The notes beneath the pieces are model-generated. The model was not told where the DNA came from. It did not search any database and saw nothing but the letters and a program-made list of their open reading frames with translations. Positions 16,705-24,968 of a stretch of 35,856 nt of DNA are shown here, piece after piece. Location of the stretch: positions 1 to 35,856 of the forward strand of contig NZ_QGGU01000013.1 in NCBI RefSeq assembly GCF_003148745.1, read 5' to 3'. This stretch comes from Pleionea mediterranea. GTDB taxonomy: Bacteria; Pseudomonadota; Gammaproteobacteria; Enterobacterales; Kangiellaceae. The position numbers and the translations under genes are program-made. The first letter of the stretch is position 1; each line of letters starts with the position of its first letter.

Positions 16705-17598
16705 TTGAAAGTACATAAGCTTATCCAATTATCAGTTATTGTTTTTATTGCCTTAATACATTTAAAAGTAATAGCAGAAAAAGTATCTATCACATTTATA
16801 CATACTGACCACTTGGGTTCGCCAATTATGGCAACTGATGAAAGTGGTAAAGTTAAGTGGCGTGAGGATTATCAGCCTTTTGGTAATCAAATCATTAATA
16901 GAGATATCGATAATAATATTGGATTTACAGGTCATAAAGAAGATAAGTCGCTTGGATTAACTTATATGCAAGCGAGATGGTATAATTCAGAGGTTGGTAG
17001 GTTTATGTCTCTAGACCCTGCCACATACACTTTTTCAAATCCTATTATGTCATTTAATAGGTATTTATACGTAAATAACAATCCTTATAATTATAATGAT
17101 CCTGATGGAAAATTTTTACGTCGGATTTATCATCAAGTAGCTGTCTTCGCAAAAGAACCTTTAAGAGCATCTAAAGGATTATATAGAAGTGCAAAAGGTT
17201 TGTTTTCAAATAACCCACCTCCAATCATAAATATTCCCCGATCACCTGAAAGCGTTTGTTGTTTAGATATACCTATAGACTCTTCTCCTTATAGTTCAGA
17301 GGAAAGTGATAGTGAACCTGCTGTTGTATCTCTTCCAGATTTAGATAGTCTTGATTATGATGATGCTTCTAGCGAATTAGAAGGAACTGGTTTTGAGCAT
17401 CAAGGTGAAACAGAAGGTGGGTATGATAAGTGGTATCATCCAGATGGAAGTCGAGTGCAAATTAGACCTGATGGTGAAGTTGTAAGAAATGGACCTAAAA
17501 TTACACCTGAAGGTGGAGGTAAAAAATTTCGACCACGTTATGATCCTAAAGGAAATAAAACGAAAGAACATAATACAGGTGAGAGGATAAAGCGTTGA
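16705..17598 (+). CDS. Exported orphan Rhs-core protein with C-terminal toxin-like domain
   Basis: The protein has a Rhs-associated core (about 30-136): HTDHLGSP, DYQPFGN, GFTGH, a TYMQARWYNSEVGRF segment, then YLYVNNNPYNYNDPDGK, whose DPDG is the usual boundary before the variable toxin. I chose TTG 16705 because AAAGGA lies before it and it gives a clear signal peptide (residues 1-25); an earlier TTG at 16627 lacks a ribosome site. After the core come a linker rich in Pro, Ser and acidic residues (170-225) and a compact C-terminus (225-297) rich in Gly, Lys, Arg and His (YDKWYHPDGSRVQIRPDG), which looks like a small nuclease-type toxin, but I cannot name its family. The long beta-cocoon of full Rhs toxins is absent. 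The next gene overlaps by four bases. Confidence 0.82.
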   Translation: MKVHKLIQLSVIVFIALIHLKVIAEKVSITFIHTDHLGSPIMATDESGKVKWREDYQPFGNQIINRDIDNNIGFTGHKEDKSLGLTYMQARWYNSEVGRFMSLDPATYTFSNPIMSFNRYLYVNNNPYNYNDPDGKFLRRIYHQVAVFAKEPLRASKGLYRSAKGLFSNNPPPIINIPRSPESVCCLDIPIDSSPYSSEESDSEPAVVSLPDLDSLDYDDASSELEGTGFEHQGETEGGYDKWYHPDGSRVQIRPDGEVVRNGPKITPEGGGKKFRPRYDPKGNKTKEHNTGERIKR

Positions 17599-17975
17599 TC
17601 AACATAATGAACAACCTTAATGAATATCAAATATCAGAGTTAAGCGTTGGTGAAACTAACCAAAATGTAAAAATGGAGTTAATACACACTCTTAATCAAT
17701 CTATATTGATAATAACGTTTGATTTAGTGCATATGGTAAAAATAGTAAGGTGTGTAACTGATGAGCTTTACTTAATTGGGGAGTCAAACTTACAAGAAAT
17801 CAGTATAGATAATATAGATATTTTAAAGAATGAAGGATATTCAAATTCTAAGTTAATAAAATTAAATAAAGAGGATGATAATATATATTTCTTTAAAGTA
17901 TATGGTGATATTACGATTAAAATCCTTTGTGAAAAAATCAATGTAATAGAAAAAACTGATATTAAACATTCTTAA
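17595..17975 (+). CDS. Probable immunity protein for the Rhs toxin (126 aa)
   Basis: The TTG start overlaps the Rhs gene stop by four bases (TTGA) and has an AGAGG-type ribosome site upstream; an ATG 12 bases further on (17607) is an alternative. The product is small, soluble, acidic and rich in Ile, Asn, Asp and Glu, with alternating beta-like stretches and no signal peptide. It is among the most AT-rich genes in the window. Position directly behind a polymorphic toxin C-terminus, translational coupling and opposite charge to the basic toxin tip all fit an immunity protein. The assignment rests on context, not on a recognised family. Confidence 0.65.
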   Translation: MINIMNNLNEYQISELSVGETNQNVKMELIHTLNQSILIITFDLVHMVKIVRCVTDELYLIGESNLQEISIDNIDILKNEGYSNSKLIKLNKEDDNIYFFKVYGDITIKILCEKINVIEKTDIKHS

Positions 17976-17984
17976 AATACAAAT

Positions 17985-18024
17985 AGAGTTACAATAAGTA
18001 GTATAACTAACTATTAGTAACTCT
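17985..18024 (+). repeat. Long inverted repeat after the immunity gene
   Basis: AGAGTTAC (17985-17992) pairs perfectly with GTAACTCT (18017-18024), and the 24 bases between them can extend the stem imperfectly (AATA to TATT side). It begins ten bases after the immunity gene stop. It could be a transcription stop signal or the edge of a mobile cassette; no T run follows it directly. Confidence 0.45.
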
Positions 18025-18067
18025 GTTTGAATAGAGGACTGTAAATAAATCTGCGTAACAGGGTCTC

Positions 18068-18385
18068 TTAATCTTCCACTACAACCGGATCTGGCAGGTA
18101 TCGCGAAGGCCCCCAAAGTTCAATTTTAATATCACTGACGACTTTGCGCATTTCTCTTAGCAAGTTACGCCATTCATCGGATTTTGCGAAGTTGGCAAAA
18201 TGAGTGGCTTCATTCCAGTAAACCGATGCTTTAATTTGTGGATCGCCCATTAAGTTTTCAAATGCACGAAACTCTTTGATCTTTTTATCCTTTACTAGCG
18301 TGGTAATTAAGGTTTGTACCGTATTCCAGTATTCTTCTTCGGTAACATTTGGTCGTATATTATACGATATTTGCGATTCAACCAT
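18068..18385 (-). CDS. ABM-like dimeric alpha/beta-barrel protein (105 aa)
   Basis: The ATG has AAAGGA upstream at a good distance. The 105-residue product has the length and pattern of the antibiotic-biosynthesis-monooxygenase (ABM)/dimeric alpha-beta barrel fold: a strand (YNIRPNV), a long helix, a central strand (IKASVYWNE), the helical segment HFANFAKSDEWRNLLREMRK and a final strand before ELWGPS. The catalytic role of such small proteins is rarely known. It is transcribed divergently from the SDR gene, with 105 bases between their starts. Fold assignment is an inference from pattern and length. Confidence 0.65.
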   Translation of the reverse strand: MVESQISYNIRPNVTEEEYWNTVQTLITTLVKDKKIKEFRAFENLMGDPQIKASVYWNEATHFANFAKSDEWRNLLREMRKVVSDIKIELWGPSRYLPDPVVVED

Positions 18386-18490
18386 TAGAATGTCCTTTAC
18401 TGTTAAATAAGCTTTTCATCTTAAGATGGCTATTTTATAGTAATTTAACCGCTGTCCGGTCAGACCAATACAACTGTTTAAGGAATACCA

Positions 18491-19315
18491 ATGTCGCAAA
18501 AATCAATACTTATCACTGGCTGTTCGACGGGTATTGGTCTGGATGCTGCCCTCACCTTGCATCAAAGAGGTTATCAGGTGATTGCGACAGCGCGCAGTGA
18601 AAAGGATGTCAGCATATTGGCCGATAAAGGCTTAACCGCCTTGAAGTTGGATTTAACCGATCCCGAATCCATTACTGAAGCGGTAAAACAAACATTGGCC
18701 CTCACTGGCAGTCGACTGGATGCACTGTTTAATAATGGTGCCTACGGGCAGCCGGGTGCGTTAGAAGACTTGCCCACCGATGCACTCAGAGAACAGTTTG
18801 AAACCAATGTATTCGGATGGCACGAGTTAACACGACAGATATTGCCGATTATGCGCAAACAAGGCTATGGCCGGGTGATACAAAACTCATCGGTATTGGG
18901 GTTTGTCTGTATGCCGTATCGGGGAGCTTATAATGCCAGCAAGTTTGCCATCGAAGGTTTAACCGATACATTAAGGCTGGAGTTTGCCGATACGCCTATT
19001 CATTTTAGTTTGATTGAACCCGGCCCAATAGAAAGCCAGTTCCGCGCCAATGCATTAAAAAAGTTTAAGCAGCATATTGATGTACCTGCATCGGTTCACA
19101 AGCTTGAATATCAAAAGCAGATCGATCGCCTCGGCAAAGACATCGCCAATAAATTTACTCTGCCAGCCTCTGCAGTGACGGAAAAATTAATTCATGCGTT
19201 AGAGTCGAGCCGTCCGAAAGCGCGTTATTATGTCACCTTCCCGACGCATTTGTTTGCCAGACTTAAACGGCTACTTCCTACCCGTTGGCTGGATCGCTTG
19301 TTGGCAAAAGGCTAA
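18491..19315 (+). CDS. SDR-family oxidoreductase
   Basis: This 274-residue protein is a classical short-chain dehydrogenase/reductase. It has the NAD(P)-binding TGCSTGIG (9-16), an NNGA motif (81-84), the catalytic Ser at 133-134 and the YxxxK motif (Tyr147, Lys151), followed by the EPGPIES segment near the substrate lid. Arg36 after the second strand (TARSEK) suggests a preference for NADP. The substrate is not evident. It is followed five bases later by the antiporter gene, so the two are probably co-transcribed. Confidence 0.93.
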   Translation: MSQKSILITGCSTGIGLDAALTLHQRGYQVIATARSEKDVSILADKGLTALKLDLTDPESITEAVKQTLALTGSRLDALFNNGAYGQPGALEDLPTDALREQFETNVFGWHELTRQILPIMRKQGYGRVIQNSSVLGFVCMPYRGAYNASKFAIEGLTDTLRLEFADTPIHFSLIEPGPIESQFRANALKKFKQHIDVPASVHKLEYQKQIDRLGKDIANKFTLPASAVTEKLIHALESSRPKARYYVTFPTHLFARLKRLLPTRWLDRLLAKG

Positions 19316-19320
19316 GTATT

Positions 19321-20895
19321 ATGGATTTTATCTGGATTTTAATTGCGTTTGTTTGCGGTGTGATGGCTCGTTCCATCGCCTTGCCGCCATTAATCGGTTA
19401 TTTAATCGCAGGGTTCTTGCTGAATTATCTGGGATACGAATCCAAATCGGTACTGCAGGTGTTATCCGATATGGGCATCACATTGATGCTGTTTACCATT
19501 GGTTTAAAGCTGCGACTTAAGGATATTTTTAAAACCGAAGTCTGGGCGACAACGATCAGTCATATGTCGTTATGGATCCTTATCAGTGGCGGCTTATTTC
19601 TGGCATTAAGTGTTACCGCTCTCAGTTATTTTTCTAATCTTGATATTAAAGTGATTGCACTCATTGCCTTTGCCTTAAGTTTTAGCAGTACCGTGTGCAT
19701 TGTAAAAATACTGGAAGAAAGCGGTGAACTTAAAACCCGTCACGGAAAAATTGCCGTGGCGATTCTGGTTATGCAAGATATTATTGCGGTGGTGTTTATG
19801 GCCTTGGCAACTGGTGCAACGCCGTCACTTTGGGCGTTTGGATTGCCCGCTTTAATCTTACTTGTTCCCGTAATAGGCGCGTTATTGAACCGGGTGGGTC
19901 ATGGTGAATTACTGCCATTGATGGGGCTGTTTCTTGCGTTTGGTGCCTACGAACTGTTTTACCTGTTAAATATAAAAGGCGATCTGGGTGCATTAATAAT
20001 AGGTGTGTTATTAAACGGCCACAGTAAGTCCGCCGAAATGTATAAATCACTGATCAGTTTTAAAGACATCTTTTTAATCGGCTTTTTCTTATCCATTGGT
20101 TTTTCCGCATTACCCACATTTGAAATGCTGGTCATTGCCCTTATGTTAATGGTATTAATTCCCATTAAAGCCATCGCGTTTTATGGGTTACTGGTATTAA
20201 TGAAGTTACGCGCCAGAACATCGTTTTTATCCTCACTATTGCTCTCCAATTATAGTGAGTTTGGTCTTATAGTGGTTGCGCTTTGTGTACAGTCGGGCTG
20301 GCTGGAAAAAGAATGGCTGGTTATTCTGGCGCTGGCGGTGTCGCTCTCGTTTGTGATCACCAGTTTAATTTATCGAAACGCACATTCGCTTTACGCCAGG
20401 TACACACAATCGCTAAATAAGTTTGAGTCCACCAAACGTTTGCAGGACGATGTATTTGAATTACCGAAAAGCGCCGAAGTGTTGGTCATTGGAATGGGAC
20501 GAGTGGGTAAAGGCACATATCAGTCGTTATGCCAAATGGTCAATAACCGGGTTTGGGGATTAGATGCCGATGAAGATCGCTACCGACGATTAAAAGCACA
20601 AGGCTATCGAATATTTTACGGCGATGGTGAAGACGCCGAGTTATGGAAGAGTCTCGATTTATCGCACACCAAACTGGTACTTATTGCATTGCCCTTTATT
20701 CGCGATATACAAAATATTCAGGAACAACTAAGGAATGTTAATTATCAGGGTAAAGTAGCGGCTATTGCCCGGTACGAAGATCAAATTGAAAAATTAACCG
20801 AATGCGGTATTGATAAAATATTTAATTTTTACAACGAGGCTGGCGTTGGTTTTGCCAAAGAAAGCTTAACCTTAATTGATCATCAATCGAAATAA
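19321..20895 (+). CDS. KefB/C-like monovalent cation:proton antiporter
   Basis: The 524-residue protein belongs to the CPA2 family. It has about twelve hydrophobic membrane segments in the first 370 residues, opening with FIWILIAFVCGVMARSIALP and an SDMGITLMLFTIGL stretch typical of the family, then a cytoplasmic RCK/TrkA-N domain from about residue 390 with the nucleotide-binding loop GMGRVGKG and the acidic end of strand two (GLDADEDR). Such proteins exchange K+ or Na+ for H+ and are gated by nucleotide or glutathione adducts. The ATG at 19321 is preferred over an in-frame codon at 19285 that overlaps the SDR gene. Confidence 0.92.
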   Translation: MDFIWILIAFVCGVMARSIALPPLIGYLIAGFLLNYLGYESKSVLQVLSDMGITLMLFTIGLKLRLKDIFKTEVWATTISHMSLWILISGGLFLALSVTALSYFSNLDIKVIALIAFALSFSSTVCIVKILEESGELKTRHGKIAVAILVMQDIIAVVFMALATGATPSLWAFGLPALILLVPVIGALLNRVGHGELLPLMGLFLAFGAYELFYLLNIKGDLGALIIGVLLNGHSKSAEMYKSLISFKDIFLIGFFLSIGFSALPTFEMLVIALMLMVLIPIKAIAFYGLLVLMKLRARTSFLSSLLLSNYSEFGLIVVALCVQSGWLEKEWLVILALAVSLSFVITSLIYRNAHSLYARYTQSLNKFESTKRLQDDVFELPKSAEVLVIGMGRVGKGTYQSLCQMVNNRVWGLDADEDRYRRLKAQGYRIFYGDGEDAELWKSLDLSHTKLVLIALPFIRDIQNIQEQLRNVNYQGKVAAIARYEDQIEKLTECGIDKIFNFYNEAGVGFAKESLTLIDHQSK

Positions 20896-20972
20896 GAATG
20901 TACATTTTTGCTGATACAGCGCAGCTAAGGTCAGCTTGTTGTTTTGGTTAAATGTAAACTGGCATAGAGTGT

Positions 20973-20997
20973 ACTATGTCGTCAATCTGAACATAGT
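20973..20997 (+). repeat. Inverted repeat ACTATGT/ACATAGT before a small membrane gene
   Basis: ACTATGT (20973-20979) pairs with ACATAGT (20991-20997) around an 11-base spacer, 25 bases before the start of the next gene. The same heptamer pair appears in reversed order at 21885-21910, in another intergenic gap of the same AT-rich island. Confidence 0.5.
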
Positions 20998-21022
20998 GTG
21001 CAAATCAGAAAAAGGATTATTT

Positions 21023-21310
21023 ATGAAACCGTATAAAAATTTAAACTCAAAAAATCTTGGTCTGTTGCTTCTTTTAGCGAGAGTGGTGGCAGTGCTAGGA
21101 ATAATATCTATCGTCTTAACACTACTTGTATTTGCTTACATGACATATTCATCAGGACTCTTTGGCCTAACAAGAAGTTTGTCCTTTATTCCGATGTCAG
21201 TAAGTATTCTTTTGATATCGGGGTTAATGGCAGCGATTGTGGCATTTGAGGAAAATTACAGAATAAGGACTGAGCACCTTGTAAATGGCAATAAAATATC
21301 ACTGAGTTAG
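21023..21310 (+). CDS. Small membrane protein (95 aa)
   Basis: An in-frame TTG or ATG exists further upstream, but the ATG at 21023 has AAAAAGGA close before it and yields a sensible membrane protein. It has two hydrophobic segments (about residues 14-42 and 52-74) with a short loop, and polar ends. I recognise no family. It opens the AT-rich plus-strand run of envelope genes that ends at 24844. Confidence 0.7.
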   Translation: MKPYKNLNSKNLGLLLLLARVVAVLGIISIVLTLLVFAYMTYSSGLFGLTRSLSFIPMSVSILLISGLMAAIVAFEENYRIRTEHLVNGNKISLS

Positions 21311-21326
21311 AGATACACCTATTTGT

Positions 21327-21353
21327 TGGCTAGTGCTTAGCACAGTATAGCCA
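21327..21353 (+). repeat. Nested hairpin between two island genes
   Basis: TGGCTA (21327-21332) pairs with TAGCCA (21348-21353), and between them TGCT/AGCA forms a smaller inner hairpin. It begins 17 bases after a stop codon and may end the upstream transcript, though no T run follows. Confidence 0.4.
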
Positions 21354-21396
21354 GCATGAAGCTAAACTCTATTTAAAGTGTTAGTGCAATAAAACT

Positions 21397-21858
21397 ATGA
21401 TGAAATTATTTTATCTTTCCATTTTGTTATTTAGCAATGCTATTTTTGCTTGTTCATTGGCTCCTTCAATGGAATCTTTTGTGATTAATCCCGGATACCA
21501 TCTAACTAAAAAGCCATTAAAGCCAAGATTTGAATTAATAAAAGTAAAGAGAGGCTATGATGATGGTAATTATGCTTCTTGCTCCGACGCTGGAATCATT
21601 ACAATAAAAGCTATTTCAAAATACACTTCAAATGCAGTAGCTTACAAATTTGAAATTGTTGCAGGAGAACTTGAGGATTCAGTATTTCCAGAAGGTGCTG
21701 TGCAGAGTTTAAATGGTAATGAGTTTTATTTTGTGTGGCTAGATGGGTCAAGCAATAAACAAGAACCAATCGAAATTATTCTTAAAATAGTAGCATTGAG
21801 TCCAAGTGGTATAGAAAGTGAACCATCTTTGCTTAGAATATCGCACCCAGGTACCTAA
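21397..21858 (+). CDS. Secreted hypothetical protein, possible lipoprotein (153 aa)
   Basis: The product opens with a signal peptide (MMKLFYLSILLFSNAIFAC) that ends in a cysteine. The cysteine context (I-F-A-C) is near but not a perfect lipobox, so it may be a lipoprotein or be cleaved by signal peptidase I. The mature part of about 135 residues is beta-rich, resembling an immunoglobulin- or fibronectin-like fold (YKFEIVAG, IILKIVALSPSGIESEPS), and has two further cysteines or fewer. No ribosome site is obvious. Function unknown. Confidence 0.65.
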   Translation: MMKLFYLSILLFSNAIFACSLAPSMESFVINPGYHLTKKPLKPRFELIKVKRGYDDGNYASCSDAGIITIKAISKYTSNAVAYKFEIVAGELEDSVFPEGAVQSLNGNEFYFVWLDGSSNKQEPIEIILKIVALSPSGIESEPSLLRISHPGT

Positions 21859-21884
21859 TAATGTTAGTAAAAAATTTGTGAAAG

Positions 21885-21910
21885 ACATAGTACAGTCGTT
21901 AGGACTATGT
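21885..21910 (+). repeat. Inverted repeat ACATAGT/ACTATGT
   Basis: ACATAGT (21885-21891) pairs with ACTATGT (21904-21910) around a 12-base spacer. It uses the same heptamers as the hairpin at 20973-20997 but in swapped order. It sits in the gap between two secreted-protein genes and could be a terminator or a dispersed repeat. Confidence 0.5.
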
Positions 21911-21955
21911 TATTTCGTATGTTATTGATGTATTAAATTTATTTAAGGAAAGTAC

Positions 21956-22816
21956 ATGTTTAAGAAGTTTATAAATGGATTGGTTTTTGGGGCTGGGTTT
22001 GCAATAGCATTTATTGCAGTTGTTATCATATATTTTCAATTTTTCTTCGAGTCTATGTATGAAAACAATCTTGTGAGCTCAAAAGAGGTTGTTGACTCAC
22101 CCCCGAGCATTAAAGCTCAGAAAAAATATCTTGGCTCTAATGCAGTCTTTTCTGGAAAATTTGTAAAGAATAGAAATGTACTGGCATCAGGGTCCGGTGA
22201 AATAATTGGAAAAGCTATGTTAAACGGTAATCCAGTTTCAGGTCTTAAACTAAGGTTAGCGTTAAATGGAAGTATAATGAGTCAGTGGTCGATAACCAAT
22301 TCAGAAGGCGTTTATTCAGTGAGCATGCCTTATGCTGAGTATAAAATTGATGGATTTGAGCTAGATTCAAACTCAGCTAATGCTTTACTAGCAGGGAAAA
22401 TAGATCATCCCCAGAATGCACATTCAACTGGTAACTTTGAAGTTTCTAAAGAGAAAAAGGGACAGGGGCTAGTATTTAGATTTGTCGATCCTATTAAAAA
22501 GAATATCACTAAAAATAAGTACTCAGTGTCTGATGACGTAACCTTAAAATGGGCTGCATATTCGGGAGCATCTGCCTATGATATTCAATTATATGAAAAG
22601 ACGGATCCACATGCCTACATAGGTGATAAAGCTCTTTTCGAATGGTCGAGTAGACCGAGAGTAAGTGATACATCATTTAACTTAAAAGAGCATGGTGTTG
22701 AACTCAAAGTTGGAAATTTTTATGAGCTCGAAATTTATGCACGAGATAACAGTATGCGTGTTATTTCACAAACTTATCGTATACATTCTGGTTATGATTT
22801 TGAAGTCACTAACTAA
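21956..22816 (+). CDS. Membrane-anchored periplasmic protein with carboxypeptidase-regulatory-like domain (286 aa)
   Basis: AAGGAAAG precedes the ATG. A single N-terminal membrane segment (about residues 5-30) anchors the protein. Residues about 75-135 fit a carboxypeptidase-regulatory-like beta-sandwich (SGEIIGKAMLNGNPVSGLKL, then NSEGVYSVSMPYAEYKIDGF), a fold common in surface and transport-associated proteins. The rest, about 160-280, looks like a second beta domain (DVTLKWAAYSGASAYDIQLY, fibronectin-like). No catalytic motif is visible. It is in the island of envelope genes with no assigned process. Confidence 0.7.
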   Translation: MFKKFINGLVFGAGFAIAFIAVVIIYFQFFFESMYENNLVSSKEVVDSPPSIKAQKKYLGSNAVFSGKFVKNRNVLASGSGEIIGKAMLNGNPVSGLKLRLALNGSIMSQWSITNSEGVYSVSMPYAEYKIDGFELDSNSANALLAGKIDHPQNAHSTGNFEVSKEKKGQGLVFRFVDPIKKNITKNKYSVSDDVTLKWAAYSGASAYDIQLYEKTDPHAYIGDKALFEWSSRPRVSDTSFNLKEHGVELKVGNFYELEIYARDNSMRVISQTYRIHSGYDFEVTN

Positions 22817-22865
22817 AATCAAAAGAAAATAAAGCGTTATATTTTATCTAAAAAGGATAGTGATA

Positions 22866-23522
22866 ATGAATGATTGGCCGAAATATGATGCATATCATCT
22901 ACATGAACTTAAAGAATCTCTTAATAATATTAACGAAAATGAGAGACCCGACGAAGCAAAATATGTTCGTGAATTGATAGAAAAAGGTGGGTACCAATTC
23001 CCAGATAAGAATAGCAACATAGAGGAAAGTGAAGCAAACAAAATAAAACCAGAAGGAATCGGAGGATGGCTAGTTTTACCGGTTTTTGGGTTGTTAATAA
23101 CACCAATAGTTTTTGGCTTTGAATTTATTAATGTAATCTTACCAACTTTTGATGAAAAAATATGGACTGCACTTACAACTCAAGGATCAAGTGCATACCA
23201 TCCTGTTTGGGCTCCCTATCTTATCTTTCTATCAGTCGCTAGAGCTTTTATGGCTTTATCTGCCATTGCTTTATTAGTATTTTTGTTTAAAAAGCGAGTT
23301 ATATTCCCAAAGCTGATGATTGCTTTCTATACTTTTACAGTAGCTATAGCTGTTTCTGATATTGCAGTATTGTATGTTTTTATACTGGACGCGTTTCCTC
23401 ATGTAGCCACTGGTATTGAAAATGAAGCCACACAACAGTTTATAAATGCTTTAGTTATAATGTTAATTTGGATTCCTTACTTTATGAAGTCTGAACGTGT
23501 AAAAAATACATTTATACATTAA
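22866..23522 (+). CDS. DUF2569-like membrane protein (218 aa)
   Basis: The ATG at 22866 has AAAAGGA eight bases upstream and is preferred over the GTG at 22860. About 60 charged residues are followed by the segment EGIGGWLVLPVFGLLITPIV, which is the usual opening of the DUF2569 membrane domain, and then three more hydrophobic segments (near residues 115, 145 and 190). The soluble N-terminal part is unusual for the simplest DUF2569 members. Molecular role unknown. Confidence 0.75.
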   Translation: MNDWPKYDAYHLHELKESLNNINENERPDEAKYVRELIEKGGYQFPDKNSNIEESEANKIKPEGIGGWLVLPVFGLLITPIVFGFEFINVILPTFDEKIWTALTTQGSSAYHPVWAPYLIFLSVARAFMALSAIALLVFLFKKRVIFPKLMIAFYTFTVAIAVSDIAVLYVFILDAFPHVATGIENEATQQFINALVIMLIWIPYFMKSERVKNTFIH

Positions 23523-23694
23523 ATTAAAAACTAACAAAGCTAGAAGGTAATATTCTTTTCTTAAACTAAACGATTATCAGAAGATAACGCTTGATTGAAT
23601 AAGAGATGAGTGTACTTTAGTTATTGATGTTATCGTGTACATTATCCACTGATAAAGCACGGCAATATTTATTTTGATATGTTAGGGGTATTAA

Positions 23695-24141
23695 TTGAAA
23701 TATATAATAACTTTATTAGCATCTTTTCTAGTGTTTCTGTGCTCTTTTGTTTACGGAGAGCATCCTCCTTATCAGTATCTAATTGAACAGGAAGAGTGCG
23801 ACAATACTCAACTGAAAAATGTAGGAGCTGATATAGACGTAAGTATAACTGACTCAAACTATGTAATTAGTGCATCATTTCCAATAAATGGCGCAAGTAT
23901 AATTGTTAATCCAAAGCTTAACTTTGTGGGGAATACAGCAACTTTATCTTTAACGGAAGCTTCTTACTCAGAGGGAAAAGCGGGTTGTATGTGCACAAAG
24001 ACAATTAAAGCAACATTTTCGGTTGAGCTACTGTCAAACGCAGATAAGATATTTATAGTTCTAGATGGTATTGTACTTGGCGAGGCCGTTATTCCTAACA
24101 ATAAATTCAAGCACGACGCAGAAGCTGCGCCGCTAAATTAA
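23695..24141 (+). CDS. Secreted hypothetical protein with Cys motif (148 aa)
   Basis: Translation starts at TTG, with AGGGG seven bases before it. The first 21 residues form a signal peptide (cleavage near VYG-E). The mature part is beta-rich with an isolated Cys after EQEE and a paired GCMCTK motif in the middle, suggesting a disulphide in the periplasm or outside. No family recognised. The 172-base gap before it (23523-23694) contains no gene I can support; it holds some short repeated words such as GTGTAC and GATAA only. Confidence 0.65.
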   Translation: MKYIITLLASFLVFLCSFVYGEHPPYQYLIEQEECDNTQLKNVGADIDVSITDSNYVISASFPINGASIIVNPKLNFVGNTATLSLTEASYSEGKAGCMCTKTIKATFSVELLSNADKIFIVLDGIVLGEAVIPNNKFKHDAEAAPLN

Positions 24142-24175
24142 GCATTAGCATGATAAGAAAACGGAGTGTTATCGA

Positions 24176-24844
24176 ATGAAAAGTCTTCAAAAATTAGCAG
24201 GAGTTTCGGCCATTTCTGAGGGGCTTATCTATATTGTCGCTTTTGTATACTTTGGTGCTTTTTGGTCATACCCCATCGATGGCAGTCCGTTAGAAAAAAT
24301 GACACACCTGGCAGAAAATCAACTGATATTTTCAATGATCTATTTCCTAATGTACGTGGTATTTGGTGTTCTTCTGGCAGTGCTCGTTATTGGTATGTAT
24401 GAGAAGCTTAAACATACTAGTAATCCTGTAGTTACCATTGGATCTTTATTTGGAGTCATTTGGATTGGTCTGGTTATAGCCAGTGGAATGATATCAAATA
24501 TCGGACTTGCTCATGCAATAGACTTGATGGATGCAAATCCCGATAAAGCGTTTGATATGTGGATGATCGTTTCAGTGATAACAGAAAGTATTGGTGGCGG
24601 AAATGAATTAGTTGGCGGACTTTGGGTTCTATTGATTAGTGTCGCAGCTATACAAGCGGATTGGTTGCCGCGGAAACTTAATTATCTTGGATTGCTTGTA
24701 GGTATAGCGGGTATTGCAACTATTTATCCTGACGAACTATTTACTGAAATATTTGGTGTATCGCAAATTGTTTGGTTTATTTGGTTAGGTTTGTTTTTGT
24801 TAACCCAAGAAAGTGAAAATAAATCAATTCAGTCGACCGTGTAA
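24176..24844 (+). CDS. DUF4386-like six-helix membrane protein (222 aa)
   Basis: The product has six hydrophobic segments spread evenly over its length, begins with KLAGVSAISEGLIYIVAFV and carries the long extracytoplasmic loop and LVGGLWVLLISVAAI pattern typical of the DUF4386 type of membrane protein. No catalytic or transport motif is visible. It closes the AT-rich island; downstream the strand of transcription flips and the TonB receptor gene comes in from the right. Confidence 0.7.
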   Translation: MKSLQKLAGVSAISEGLIYIVAFVYFGAFWSYPIDGSPLEKMTHLAENQLIFSMIYFLMYVVFGVLLAVLVIGMYEKLKHTSNPVVTIGSLFGVIWIGLVIASGMISNIGLAHAIDLMDANPDKAFDMWMIVSVITESIGGGNELVGGLWVLLISVAAIQADWLPRKLNYLGLLVGIAGIATIYPDELFTEIFGVSQIVWFIWLGLFLLTQESENKSIQSTV

Positions 24845-24968
24845 CGAGACAACTATAAATAACTAGAGGCCTATAATTTAAAAAGGATATTAAAGTTATT
24901 AAAACTATTAGATACGGTGTTAAAGATTGACCATCTTAAAATATTGGTTGTTACTTTATTAGAAAAAG

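Noticed and set aside
20936-24844. Possible integron cassette array (small genes, hairpins in gaps)
   Set aside because: The gaps lack the paired core sites (RYYYAAC ... GTTRRRY in correct order) expected of attC sites; the one GTTAG/CTAAAC pair near 21304-21370 has the wrong order, and no integrase is visible.
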